Below, in pieces: positions 32,603-44,755 of a stretch of 64,000 bases of DNA. How positions within the stretch are numbered: position 1 is the stretch's first letter; each line of letters begins with the position of its first letter. The stretch is from Tillandsia leiboldiana (taxonomy: Eukaryota; Streptophyta; Magnoliopsida; Poales; Bromeliaceae). The notes beneath the pieces were generated by a model. The model was given only the letters and a program-made list of their open reading frames with translations, made no database searches and was not told where the DNA came from. A program made the position numbers and the translations under genes. Location: positions 46,162,745 to 46,226,744 of the forward strand of contig CM055066.1 in the NCBI GenBank assembly GCA_029204045.2, read 5' to 3'.

Positions 32603-33007
32603 CACTAAAAAAAATACCGACACTTATTATAATGTTGCTATATGTGCAGTCGCTAGGGTATATAGCGACACATTACTAAATGTTGGTATATCCCAAAAAA
32701 AAGTGCTGCAATTTAGCAATATTTTTTTTTTACTTATAGTGACACACTTATATATCCCAAATTTGAAAAAAAGAAATTATATTTTTTTAGCATAGTGATA
32801 CTTTATAAGTGTCTCATTATCATTAAAAATAATTTTATTATATTTAAATATCTAGTGTTAAACTTTAGTTAAGCTAATACAAAAAAAACACAATCAACAA
32901 AGTTTTAAAAATTCTCATTAAAATGATAAATCCACAAAGTAATATCGATACATCAAAAACAATAATATCCGCTCACATATTATAGTAATTATTACGTACC
33001 AAACTCT

Positions 33008-33076
33008 CTAACTACTCTTGTGCTTGTAGACATACTCCTTCAACTTTGCCGGACCGAACACGTCTTTCATCGTCAC
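33008..33076 (-). pseudogene. Terminal exon-like segment, 22 codons plus stop
   Basis: Follows a good acceptor (TCGCAG) and reads VTMKDVFGPAKLKEYVYKHK plus SS and a TAG. I do not recognise the protein. It lies downstream of the cyclin-like exons on the same strand and could be the last exon of the same source gene or of another one. Confidence 0.4.
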
Positions 33077-33483
33077 CTGCGACCGTTTTCGAATTATAGT
33101 TATTACATATTGGAAGCAGATAATTAAGATGATATGCAGTTACAGTTAACATGATTAAAATTCTCCATGACATTAAACTAATATAAATAAATTAGACTCA
33201 ACTTGACTCAGTCTTGGCTTTTTTAGCAAGAAGCCAAAAATTAAACCTAGTTTATTTATGGATTTTTAATAATTCAAAGCTCAAGGTCATCATGTGTTCA
33301 GCTTCATCAAAATATATGGCAAGTTGAAGTGATCTATTATTCCACCCCCACTTAACACAAAGATATCACAAACTAGACCAAACCGAATTCTGATTAAATA
33401 AAAGGTTATAAAATCTATATTATCTGACATTGCTCAGTTGTTAAGTTTCTGATCTGAGATTAGATTAGTTTAGATTAGATTAC

Positions 33484-33532
33484 CTGCAGGTGATGAGTTC
33501 TTGATTGGTTTGGTAAATTGGCAGCAAATCTC
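33484..33532 (-). pseudogene. Exon fragment, possibly cyclin B
   Basis: A 49-nt segment between AG and GT splice signals. In one frame it gives RFAANLPNQSRTHHLQ, which resembles the [RK]FAA[QN]L segment after the N-terminal basic stretch of plant B-type cyclins. Its position after the RRALRGIGNL exon supports this. Short, so tentative. Confidence 0.45.
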
Positions 33533-33659
33533 CTGCAATTCATGAACAGATCATAGCAAAATTTACAAACAATTTTTCGACAAAAGAAGAGAGAAGGAAA
33601 AGAAGCAATAGAAATTGAGCTGATTGATTTCAGAATAATCTAAGAACAGCAACAAAATG

Positions 33660-33804
33660 TATGAGTTGAGTATTACTCTGATAATCCCCTCTTTCTCACT
33701 GCATTAGGATTCTGAGGGGCTCCTCCTGCGAGGTTTCCGATGCCGCGCAACGCTCTTCGGTTACCGTTATTCGCCGTTCGAGCTCCGAATCTCACTCCCT
33801 CCAT
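33660..33804 (-). pseudogene. B-type cyclin N-terminal exon fragment
   Basis: From an ATG at 33804 it reads MEGVRFGARTANNG, then NRRALRGIGNLAGGAPQNPN, like the N-terminus of plant B2-type cyclins (NRR.LRDI.NLVGAPP pattern). A possible donor GTGAGA follows PNA; otherwise the frame ends at a TAA after RGLSE. The cyclin box is absent, so this is only the regulatory N-terminal part of a cell-cycle cyclin. It lies about 130 bp downstream of the CIPK NAF exon on the same strand. Confidence 0.6.
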
Positions 33805-33936
33805 AGGCACAGCTTCTGGGGCTTCGCAAAAAATCAATTGAAAACTCGTTTGTTTCGCGCGAAATTAAAGAATGTATCTTGGAGATGTGAATTAAGTGGA
33901 AATGCTATTACTTTCTGCAATGCTTAGCCTTTATAC

Positions 33937-34986
33937 CTTCTCCGAGTCGAACAAATTTGCAAGATTAAGTCCTTTTGACATTGAAATCAGTTCAAATGCA
34001 TTCATTGCTGCTGGTTGTTCTTCCTTTTTCTCTGTCACATGGTGTTCCTGCATCAGATAAGACAGATTGTAAGTAACCCTCTAGCAGAATCCAAGAGGAA
34101 GATTGCATAAGGCATTGGATAATTTTACTATAACCGGCACTGAAGCTCGTCTGCGACTCACTTCAGAGTCCCTGAACACAGCATCCACATCATCCAAATT
34201 AGCATCGTAATTTTCCTTGAACACCGGGGCTTATACCCTTTCTTGAACCATTCGTCCTCCAATATCTCAGGGGTTGCTATTCGCTGCAAGAAATTATAAA
34301 TTCAAGGTCAAATATAAATCATAAGTCCCATAGAACATAACATCGAAAACTACACACTCCGAGGAGACCTAGGACAGTTGTTCCGAGTTATCATGGGATA
34401 AACCAATTACAATGAATTAATCCACGCTACTATTTAGTAGTGTTTGGCAGAATAAGGGAAATTAATTGATACTCGTTTCTATCCCCGAAAAACACAAGAC
34501 TTTTAGAGTAGTGTCTAAAGAAGTAATTTTACTATATGAACTCACCGTCAGAGGGTTTGGATCAAGGATTTAAGTGCCGTGGCACGGGATCGTACCGAAA
34601 ACTTACCGGCACGGTACGGCACGGTGCGTGCCGAGCCGTGCCGATGAGTGTCGGTCATAAAAAATACATGCGTGCCGACACATAATGGCATGAAATATTT
34701 ATTTTCTTTAACAACAAAATTTTCTAATTGTTTATTATGTATCTTTTTCAAATATTTTGAGTTTTATTGAGAAAATTACTTAATAATTTTTTAAAAAAAA
34801 GGTTTTGAGTTGTGCCATCGGCACGGGGCTGTATCGTACCGGTATCTTGTTGGCACGATACGGCACGGTGGATACGGTCCGTGCCGATGGATACTTAAAT
34901 CCTTGGTTTGGATAAAGGATTCTCGTTAACAACTTCCTGGCACCAAAAGAAATCCAAGATGGACAAGTAAATTCGGCATTTAAAAT
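33937..34986 (-). pseudogene. CIPK fragment, 3' exons including the NAF motif
   Basis: Family role: Ser/Thr kinase activated by calcineurin-B-like calcium sensors. Exons on the minus strand: (1) 34986-34914 with AEFTCPSWISFGARKLL, continuing after the MITE at 34554-34546 to a GTGAGT donor; (2) 34283-34162, PEILEDEWFKKGYKP... DDVDAVFRDSE, 122 nt; (3) 34047-33937, 37 codons with the full NAF motif MNAFELISMSKGLNLANLF. Exon 2 lacks one C (AAGCCCCGGTG), shifting the frame; with 123 nt the phases of all exons would fit. The next expected exon (after the NAF motif) is not found. RILYPNP also replaces the usual RILDPNP. The exon is split by a MITE and a Gypsy element, so no functional kinase can come from here. 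Confidence 0.9.
34563..34905. mobile_element. hAT-like MITE, 343 bp
   Basis: Perfect 13-bp terminal inverted repeats CAAGGATTTAAGT (34563-34575) and ACTTAAATCCTTG (34893-34905), flanked by the perfect 8-bp duplication GTTTGGAT (34555-34562 and 34906-34913). An 8-bp duplication points to hAT. The interior is rich in GGCACGG and CCGTGCC, some in inverted order, and has no coding capacity. It sits inside the CIPK exon. Confidence 0.9.
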
Positions 34987-37330
34987 ATGTAATGTCGTGA
35001 CTTTTTCTGTACTCTCTTACTTTCTTGCTAATGAAGTCTTTGCCATGGGGTGTGGAATGATCGAGTTTCTTTGTGTTGATCGTCGGAAATTGCGGGTATT
35101 TTTCTATGTTAAAGCCTAAAAAATGATGAACGGCAGTGCGATCGGATCTGAAATCCGACTTACGGATCTCCTGGAATGGGGTTTTGACGGTCGCGGTATC
35201 CGTAGTGTGCGCCGGAATCCATGCTAAGTGTTTGGCACGCTTTTCGAGGTGATTGGAAATTTCTTTATTTTTGTTTTTAAATATCCGGATGGGGGGTTTT
35301 AATCGTACGCACAAAAGAAAAAGAAAGAAATTATTTTCCCTTCAAGAAAAGAAACCCTAGCCGGAGAGAAAAGAGGAAAAAAGGAAAGGAAAACGGAGAT
35401 CCCGATCTTCTTCGATTAAGGTGCCGGAAGCCGGGAGGGTGAACGAGTCGTCTTCTCCGATCGATTGAGGTAAGGGGTGCATTATTTCATACTTTCGTCG
35501 GGTGTTTTCGGCTTTTGGAGTTTTTCGTCATTTTTCCGTTTCGGTCTCGCCGTCACCACCGCCGCGATGCCCTAGAGCATCGCCGCCGCCGCGATGCCCT
35601 AGAGCACCGCCGCGGCCTTGTGACCGCCGCCGCACCCGGGCGGCTGGGCCGCACCGCGTGCGGCGTCGCGCGGGGCAGGTGCCCGCGTGGCTGTGCCCCA
35701 TGCGGTGCCGCGCGGGGCAAGTGCCGTGCGGCCGCACCGCAAGCGGCGCCGCGCGGGGCAGGTGCCCGCGGGGCCGCACCGCAAGTGGCGCCGTGCGGGG
35801 CTGGTGCCCGCGCGGCTGTGCCGCAAGCGGCGCCCCGCGGGGCTGGTACCCGCACGGCTGTGCCGCAAGCGGCGCCGCGCGGGGCAGGCGCCCGCGCGGC
35901 CACACCGCATGCAGCGCCGCGCGGGGCTGGTGCCCGCGCGGCTGTGCTGCGTGCGGTGCCGCGTGGGGCGGGGTCGCGTCGTCCGTCGCACGCCATTATC
36001 GCCGCTGCCGTTGAGTCTTCATGTGCTGTTGTGTGTCCGGAACCCCGGTCTTTTTCTACAAGCAAGTTAAGTCTTACCTACTGTTCTTTTGGGGACTTTT
36101 TAGTTCCGGGAGCCGGTTGCGAGCGCGGATCAGGTTCAGGTGTTCCAGTCCTTACACTTCGAGGTGGGTACTGTTGTGGTATTTCTAAGTACGGTTTGAA
36201 TTGTGACATGTGAGAGTAAAGTAGATGTACCGTTTGTTATCGTCTAACCCCTATTGCATGAGAATCCCTTTTCTATTTCTAACTGTGGCGACTGAATGTC
36301 GCGGTGCTTTACTTTACGCCGGTTTCGGCATTTGTGCTCATGGTTGCTTACACGCACACCAGCGGTTTGGCCACCGCAATGGTGTACTTTTCCGGAAGGG
36401 TGGTCCGTCGACCCGTGTACCCCACAAGGTTACGTGGTGGGGACCCCTCGCGGTTACTTTAGGGGCTTCACAAGTGCCGTAGAGGGGTTGATGGTAACAA
36501 GGTGCGAGCAAGGTATACTTTTCGTTGGGGGTCTTTAGACTTCCTAGCAGGTGCTGTGTTTTTGACTAAATAGGGGATACAGTGACTCATGAGGGGAAAG
36601 TGGATGCTCTGGTTATCGGTTTGTCTATATTTCAGTATTTATTGCATCATACCTGTTTGCATCTACTCTTTTTGTCACTGACTTCCCACACTGTGAGAGG
36701 TCCGTTCACGGGTGGGATCCGGGACAACGGTAAGGCTACGACATAGAGTTCTTTAGCCCTTTGAGGCTGGTGGCATGTTTTACTTTCCTTTAGTTATCTT
36801 GGTTGTTTGGTTAGTATGTTTTGTGGTTTCTTTATGTGTGGATTGTTGTGGATGTTGGATTGAACACTCGACTTGATGTTGGATCGTCCTCTATTATATT
36901 TGTACTAGACTTGTATGCAACAGGTTTCTAAATGAAAAAGTGTTTGCGAAAACGTTTTCAAAATTGGGTGTCGTGTGGGCACCGTTTTACAAACCCGTGG
37001 ATTTATCTTTTCAAAGTTATGTAGCCGCCGAGAATGAGACTGTGAACATGTTTTAAAAACCGGGTGTCGTGTGGACACCGTTTTGGTAATCTTTGTGATG
37101 GTATTAGTAGTTGTGAAAGATTGTAATCCTTCCCCTTGCTTTTCGTCTTGACTGTGTGGTTAAAGCTTGTATTGTGATGGTGACGCCGTGTTTATACAAA
37201 GGAGACTCCGTCCGTGGAGTGAATTTGTATATGTGGCGGGTCTGGCACGTACCGGAGAGTTACGTTGTTTCAAAAGAGAAAAAACAAAAGATATACGTTT
37301 TCCGCTTATTTAAAACCTCCGGGGCATGAC
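34987..37330 (+). repeat. 5' LTR of the chromovirus
   Basis: 2344 bp. TTTAAATATCC near 35276 is a candidate TATA region. A 42-bp minisatellite occupies 35640-35965. The end GGGGCATGACA differs from the usual GGGGCGTGACA by one transition. Confidence 0.93.
35640..35965. repeat. 42-bp GC-rich minisatellite in the 5' LTR
   Basis: About seven imperfect copies of a 42-bp unit of the type GGCGCCGCGCGGGGCTGGTG + CCCGCGCGGCTGTGCCGCAA. As 42 is a multiple of three and the unit lacks stops in most frames, it opens long frames on both strands (for example 35515-36213 plus and 35553-36065 minus). I do not treat these as genes. Confidence 0.9.
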
Positions 37331-37338
37331 AGATTATA

Positions 37339-37349
37339 TGGTATCAGAG
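37339..37349 (+). other. Primer-binding site of the chromovirus
   Basis: TGGTATCAGAG eight bases after the LTR end at 37330. Initiator tRNA-Met type. Confidence 0.9.
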
Positions 37350-37556
37350 AAAACGACTTTAACCACGGTAGTCGGTGTCCAACATCCACAGAGTGCAATG
37401 CCACTAGCAACTGACCAACGGGATAACCAAGGTGTAGGTACGTAGAGCGCGAGTGTGTGTGCGGGAAAAAGGGATAGAGTCCTGGTGTGTTCGTTGGTCA
37501 AGGTGCTAGACCAGTTAAACCTAGGGTTAACGCGGTTTCTTTGTGTACAGTGGAGA

Positions 37557-40500
37557 ATGGCCCGGACCAGATCGTCGACCGATGACGCCGGAGCAGATGG
37601 TACAACCCCGGCAACCACGGAGGGTGAACTGCTCCGCCAACAGCTACGAGAGATGGCCGGGCAGTTATCGACCCTCACGGAACACCTACGTCAGTTGACG
37701 CAACAGCAACCGGCCGTGCCAGTAGAGGGCGCCCAGGTCCCTCCGCCCGGACCAACCGCACTTATTACGGGACCGCCAGGGACAGACGGCGAGACTGCGG
37801 CCGCCCCTCCCCAGACCGCGACTACCGGTGTATCGATGGACCAACCGACGACGCCTTCAGTCACGCCGAACCCAACAGCTTCGGGACCCGCACCGGGGGC
37901 GACTGCTGGAGACTCGATGAGATAGGCCGTGATGGCCCCCAATTCCGGGGTGTCTGCCATCGCCGCGGGGGAGGCTTCTACCCAGCAGATTGAACGGGAC
38001 AGGGTGAGAGCAAACTTGGCAGAATTCAAGAAGCACGACCCACCTATTTTTGAGGGAGAGACGACGGACCCCTGGGTCGTGGAGAAATGGGTAGACACCA
38101 TGGAGAAACTTTTTGAAGATCTGATGATGGAGGATCACGAACGAGTCCCCTTGGCAGTCCACTGTCTCGAGGGAAATGCCCGTATGTGGTGGAAAACGGT
38201 ACGCCCGGACCCTTTGAAGGGCAATGCCCTACCGTCATGGTCAACGTTCAGAGAGGAGTTGTTCGGGGCATTCTTCTCCAATAGCGTCAAGCAGCAAATG
38301 GAGGATGACCTAAAGCACATCAGACAAGGGAACCGGTCCGTTATGGAGTACCAACGGGAATTTGTGAGATTGGCCAATTGTGTCCCCTTTGCCATAAGAG
38401 ACGAATCTCACAAAGCTCGCCTTTTTGTAGACGGATTGCGGAGCGATATCTTTGAAGTTGTGCAAGCGACAGATCTTCACACCTTCCAGAAGGTGGTGGA
38501 CAGGGCCACCATCGTGGAGCGCGGATTTGCGGTTACGCGCGCCCGACGGGAGGACTCCTAGTACAATAGGGATAGAAAGCGACTCCAGTCCTTCTCCGGA
38601 GGGAGTTTTTCCAGTAGGAACCGACCCCCTAAACATCCGAAGTCGCAACACGGGACTAAGAGCGCGCCAACAGGAGGTCCAAGGCCAGGGGACAGACCCT
38701 GTGTCATTTGCGGTGGAGCACACCGAGTTACCGAGTGCGCCAAGAGGCACGATCACTGTTTCCGTTGCGGCAAACCATGCCACCTCTGTTTCAACTGCCC
38801 CTTGAACGCGGGAACAGCATCCTCTGCAGCCTCCACCCCATCGCCACAACAGCAGGGGCGGGGAAGAGCTCCCTCGGCACCAACCGTACGCCCCCAACCA
38901 ACTCGGCAGGAGGGGGAGACGCGACCACAGTTAGGAGGGAGAATCTACTCAATGAATCACCGGGGGGCGGACCCACCGGAGGACGTGGTGGCAGGTATTA
39001 CTCTGATTTCTAACTCTCGAGCTAGAACTTTATTTGACACTGGAGCATCCCGCTCCTTCGTATCTCGTACCTTCGCCCATGCCCATGTTCTAGAAGTGAG
39101 ACCCCTAAGCAACCTTATGACCGTCCAAACCCCTGGGGGGCCTATTGAGGCGGTTAGCTTTGTGCCTTCCTGCCCGATAAGGTTGGGAAGGCTAACTTGC
39201 CCTTGGGATTTGGTGGTCATTCCGTTGAGAGAGTTCGACGTAGTTCTAGGAATGGATTGGCTTACTAAACACCAGGCGATAATTGACTGTGAGAAATGTC
39301 AAGTGCGACTACGAGAACCGGGTCTTCCGAAAAATGTGTACCTGGCATGTAAGAGCACCTTCTTTTCGACCGTCATCTCCGCATCTCGGGCTAGGAGATT
39401 GATGGAAGGCTGGTGCGTGGCTTACTTAGCCTCAGTGGACTTAGCAACGCGGCCCACCTCTTCGCTCTCCGACATTCCAGTCGTAAGGGATTTTCCAGAC
39501 ATTTTCCCGACTGAACTCCCGGGGATGCCGCCCGGGCGTGAGATCGACTTTTCTATCGAACTTATTCCAAGCACGCAACCCATCACGAAGGCACCGTATA
39601 GAATGGCCTTCGCCGAATTGAGGGAACTTAAGGCACAACTGGAAGACCTCCTGGATAAAGGTTCCATCAGACCGAGCGTGTCGCCGTGGGGTGCGCCCGT
39701 ACTTTTCGTAAGAAAGAAGGATGGGAGCTTACGCCTATGCATAGATTATCGGGAGATAAACAATGTCACGGTGAAGAACAAATATCCCCTGCCGCGGATT
39801 GACGACCTGTTCGACCAACTGCAAGGAGCAACGGTGTTCTCGAAGATCAACCTACAGTCTGGCTACCACCAGCTTAGAATTAGAGGTGATGATATACCTA
39901 AAACAGCCTTTCGGACTCGCTACGGCCACTACGAGTTTACGGTAATGTCGTTTGGGCTTACCAATGCCCCAGCGGTATTCATGGATATGATGAATAGGAT
40001 TTTTAAACCCTTCCTGGACCAATTCGTGGTGGTCTTTATCGACGACATCCTCATCTACTCTCACACAGACGAGGAGCACGAGGAACACTTGCGAGTAATC
40101 CTCCAGACCCTCCGGGACCAGAAATTGTATGCCAAACTCAAGAAGTGTGAGTTCTGGCTCTGCGAGGTAGACTTTTTGGGGCACATAGTCTCAGCGTCGG
40201 GAATAGCGGTGGACCCGAGGAAGGTAGAAGCCGTGACCAACTGGCCCCGACCAACAACGGTGACGGAGATCCGAAGTTTCCTAGGATTGGCAGGGTACTA
40301 TAGACGCTTCGTGGAAGGTTTCTCTAAAATCGCCACTCCCCTTAATCGTTTGACCAGAAAAGTGGAGAGATTCATCTGGACGGCTCGATGCCAAGAGAGT
40401 TTCGAGGAACTCAAGGACAGGCTAACACGAGCACCCGTGCTCACACTACCAAAACCCGGGGAGGATTTTGAGATCTATTGCGACGCATCACGGAGCGGCC

Positions 40501-42383
40501 TTGGAAACGTGCTAATGCAACAAGGGAAGGTCATAGCCTATGCGTCGAGACAACTCAAAGATTACGAGCAGAACTACCCTACACATGACTTGGAACTTGC
40601 AGCAGTCGTTTTCGCTCTCAAACTTTGGAGACATTACCTTTACGGGGCGCACTGTAATGTGTTCTCCGACCACCAAAGCCTTAAGTACTTGTTCACGCAA
40701 AAGGAATTGAATTTACGGCAAAGACGGTGGCTGGAATTGCTGAAAGACTACGATCTGTCCATCCATTACCACCCCGGAAAGGCAAACGTAGTGGCTGACG
40801 CCCTGAGCAGGAAGGGACAGACAGGAGAGTTGGCGGTGAACACCATTGCTCAACAGGATCGTTTAATCGCGGAGTTCTCACGAATGAGGCTGGAGGTGGT
40901 TCCGGCGGGTACAGTTTCGCAGCTTCTGTCCTTGGTGGTCACGCCCACGTTGTTTGAGAAAATCTTGGAGGGTCAGTCAACGAACACACAATTGCTACTC
41001 GTGCGGGACAGAATATCCTCGGACCAAGGGGGCGACTTTGCAATTGGCACGGATAACGCAATGAGGTTCCGGGGACGGATTTGTGTGCCTGATCTACCGG
41101 AGCTGAAGGAAGAAATACTTAGGGAAGCGCATAGCACCCCCTACACGGCGCACTCCGGTGGTACGAAGATGTATAAAGACCTTAAGCATACCTTTTGGTG
41201 GCCTAAACTGAAGAAAGAGGTGACGCGCTTTGTGGCGCACTGTCTGGTTTGCCAACAAGTGAAAGCTGAACATCAGCGCCCGGCAGGAAAACTGCAACCC
41301 TTACCTGTGCTGGAATGGAAATGGGAGCGGGTCACCATGGACTTCGTGACCGGTTTTCCCCGATCGCAACAGGGTCACGACGCGATCTGGGTCATAGTGG
41401 ACCATTTGACGAAGTCGGCTCATTTCCTACCCACCCATACGACGTGGACCCGAGACCGCTTGGCGCAAGCTTACATCGACGAGATAGTAAGGTTGCATGA
41501 TGTGCCGATGTCGATTACCTCTGATAGGGATACACGGTTTGTGTCGAACTTTTGGCAGAGTCTGTAACGGGCATTGGGAACTAAACTACAGTTTAGCACG
41601 GCTTTTCACCCTCAAACTGATGGGCAATCAGAGCGGGTGATCCAGATTCTCGAAGATATGCTCCGAGCTTGCGTGCTCGACTTGGGTGAGGGGTGGTCGC
41701 GCTATCTGCCCCTCATGGAATTCGCCTACAACAACAGTTACCAAGCAAGCATTCAAATGGCGCCGTATGAAGCCCTGTATGGACGCCGATGTCGATCTCC
41801 TATATGTTGGGACGACTTGGGGGAGCGAAAGTCTTTGGGACCAGATCTAGTGGAGGAGACTGAGGCGAAGGTGCGTCTTATCAGGCAGCGGCTGTTGACC
41901 GCGCAGAGCCGGCAGAAGAGCTATGCAGACCAAAGGCGACGCGATTTGGAGTTTATGGTAGGGGAGCACGTGTTACTCCCTGTATCACCATCTAAAGGAA
42001 CCAAAAGTTTCGGCCTGAGAGGGAAACTGAGCCCGCGGTATGTGGGACCGTTCGAGATCTTGGAGCGCGTGGGCTCGGTGGCATACCGGTTGGCCTTACC
42101 GCTAAACCTCGAATGGGTACACAACGTGTTTCATGTCTCGATGCTCCGAAAATACCTCCCCGATCCGTCGCACGTCCTCGATGTTTCTGCTATCGAGTTG
42201 CGTGAGGACTTGAGCTTCGAGGAAACAATAGTACGAATCTTGGCGCGTGAAGATAAGAAGCTACGCAACCGGACGATCCCCTACGTGAAGGTGCAATGGA
42301 GTAACCATGAGGAGCGTGAGGCGACTTAGGAATTAGAATCGAAAATGAGAGAGTATTTCCCCGACTTGTTTAACGGGGAGTGA
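37557..42383 (+). pseudogene. Chromovirus gag-pol, one frame with four premature stops
   Basis: A single 1608-codon frame with no frameshift, stopped at codons 123 (TAG, 37923), 335 (TAG, 38559), 1337 (TAA, 41565) and 1591 (TAG, 42327). Order: gag; two zinc-knuckle-like motifs (CVICGGAHRVTEC, CFRCGKPCHLCFNC); protease FDTGASRSF (D about 494); reverse transcriptase with FIDDILIYS (from 827); RNase H; integrase zinc finger and core (TAFHPQTDGQSERV); and a chromodomain-like C-terminus (RILAREDKKLRNRTIPYVKV). RT motif A reads KINLQSG where the family has KIDL, at codon 765 (AAC), so a catalytic aspartate is lost. All five lesions fit C-to-T or G-to-A changes. The start ATG at 37557 is chosen for MARTRS; the frame is open upstream from 37455. 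Confidence 0.95.
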
Positions 42384-42424
42384 GGGCAAGTTTCGAGGAC
42401 GAAACTTCTTTTAAGAAGTGTGTG

Positions 42425-44755
42425 ATGTAATGTCGTGACATTTTTTGTACTCTCTTACTTTCTTGCTAATAAAGTCTTTGCCATGGGGTGTGGAATGATC
42501 GAGTTTCTTTGTGTTGATCGTCGGGAATTGCGGGTATTTTTCTATGTTAGAGCCCGAAAAATGATGAACGGCAGTGCAATCGGATCTGAAATCCGATTTA
42601 CGGATTTCGCGGAATGGGGTTTTGAAGGTCGCGGTATCAGTAGTGTGCGCCGGAATCCGTGCTAAGTGTTTGGCACACTTTTCGAGGTGATTGGGAATTC
42701 CCTTTTTTTTGCTTTTAAATATCCGGATGGGGGGTTTTAATCGTACGCACAAAAGAAAAAGAAAGAAATTATTTTCCCTTCAAGAAAAGAAACCCTAGCC
42801 GGAGAGAAAAGAGGAAAAAAGGAAAGGAAAGCGGAGATCCCGATCTTCTTCGATTAAGGTGCTGGAAGCCGAGAGGGTGAACGAGTCGTCTTCTCCGATC
42901 GATCGAGGGTAGCGGTGCGTTATTTCGTACTTTCGTCGGGTGTTTTCGGCTTTTAGAGTTTTTCGCCATTTTTCCGTTTCGGTCTCACCGTCACCGCCGC
43001 CGCGATGCCCTAGAGCATCGCCGCCGCCGCGATGCCCAAGAGCACCACCGCCGCCGCGATGCCCTAGAGCACCGCCGCCGCCATGTGACCGCCGCCGCAC
43101 CCGGGCGGCTGGGCCGCACCGCGTGCGGCGCCGCGCGGGGCTGGTGCCCGCGCGGCTGTGCCGCATGCGGCGCCGCACGGGGCATGTGCCGCGCGGCCGC
43201 ACCGCATGCGGCGCCGCACGGGGCTTGTGCCCGCGCGGCTATCCCACAAGCGGCGCCACGCGGGGCTGGTGCCCGCACGGCTGTGCCGCATGCGGCGCCA
43301 CGCGGGGCAAGTGCCCACTCGGCCGCACTGCCGCAAGCGGCGCCGCGCGGGGCTGGTGCCCGCGCGGCTGTGCTGCGTGCGGTGCCGCGTGGGGCGGGGT
43401 CGCGTCGTCCGTCGCACGCCATTATCGCCGCCGTCGTTGAGTCTTCGTGTGCTGTTGTGTGTCCGGAACCCCGGTCTTTTTCTACAAGCAAGTTAAATCT
43501 TACCTACTGTTCTTTTGGGGACTTTTTAGGTCCGGGAGCCGGTTGCGAGCACGGATCAGGTTCGGGTGTTCCAGTCCTTACACTTCGAGGTGGGTACTGT
43601 TGTGGTATTTCTAAGTACGGTTTGAATTGTGACATGTGAGAGTAAAGTAGATGTACCGTTTGTTATCGTCTAACCCCTATTGCATGAGAATCCCTTTTCT
43701 ATTTCTAACTGTGGCGACTGAATGTCGCGGTGCTTTACTTTACGCCGGTTTCGGCATTTGTGCTCATGGTTGCTTACACGCACACCAGCGGTTTGGCCAT
43801 CGCAATAGTGTACTTTTCCGGAAGGGTGGTCCGTCGACCCGTGTACTCCACAAGGTGACGTGGTGGGGACCCCTCGCGGTTAGTTTAGGGGCTTCACAAG
43901 TGCCGTGGAGGGGTTGGTGGTAACAAGGTGCGAGCAAGGTATACTTTTCGTTGGGGGTCTTTAGACTTCCTGGCAGGTGCTGTGTTTCTGACTAAACAGG
44001 GGATACGGTGACTTATGAGTGGAAAGTGGATGCTCTGGTTATCGGTTTGTCTATATTTCAGTATTTATTGCATCATACCTGTTTACATCTACTCTTTTTG
44101 TCACTGACTTCCCACACTGTGACAGGTCCGTTCAGGGGTGGGATCCGGGACAACGGTGAGGCTACGACATAGAGTTCTTTAGCCCTTTGAGGCTGGTGTC
44201 TTGTTTTACTTTCCTTTAGTTATCTTGGTTGTTTGGTTAGTATGTTTTGTGGTTTCTTTATGTGTGGATTGTTGTGGATGTTGGATTGAACACTCGACTT
44301 GATGTTGGATCGTCCTCTATTATGTTTTTACTAGACTTGTATGCGGCAGGTTTCTAAATGAAAAAGTGTTTGCGAAAACGTTTTCAAAACTGGGTGTCGT
44401 GTGGGCACCGTTTTACAAACCCGTGGATTTATCTTTTCAAAGTTATGTAGCCGCCGAGAATGAGACTGTGAACATGTTTTAAAAACCGGGTGTCGTGTGG
44501 ACACCGTTTTGGTAATCTTTGTGATGGTATTAGTAGTTATGATAGATTGTAATCCTTCCCCTTGCTTTCGTCTTGACTGTGTGGTTAAAACTTGTATCGT
44601 GAAGGTGACGCCGTGCTTATACAAAGGAGACTCCGTCCGTAGGGTGAATTTGTATATGTGGCGGGTCTGGCACGTACCGGAGAGTTACGTTGTTTCAAAA
44701 GAGAAAAAAAAAAAGATATACGTTTTCCGCTTATTTAAAACCTCCGGGGCGTGAC
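42425..44755 (+). repeat. 3' LTR of the chromovirus
   Basis: 2331 bp, with the 42-bp minisatellite at about 43097-43385. Its copy composition differs from that of the 5' LTR, so this array changes faster than the rest. Confidence 0.93.

Larger units (their letters stand above)
34987..44755 (+). mobile_element. Complete Ty3/Gypsy chromovirus (Tekay/Del-like), defective
   Basis: 5' LTR 34987-37330, PBS 37339-37349, gag-pol 37557-42383, polypurine-like tract ending about 42424, 3' LTR 42425-44755. The flanks AAAAT at 34982-34986 and 44756-44760 are a perfect target duplication, assuming LTR ends ATGTAATG...GTGAC; a TG...CA reading would shift the ends by one base. LTRs differ by scattered substitutions and small indels, so it is older than the two young nested elements. 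It lies antisense within a CIPK exon. Confidence 0.95.

Noticed and set aside
35502..36213. Overlapping frames of 125-232 aa on both strands, rich in Ala, Arg, Gly and Pro
   Set aside because: They are products of the 42-bp GC-rich minisatellite, which is stop-free in most frames. The same occurs at 42940-43639 in the other LTR.
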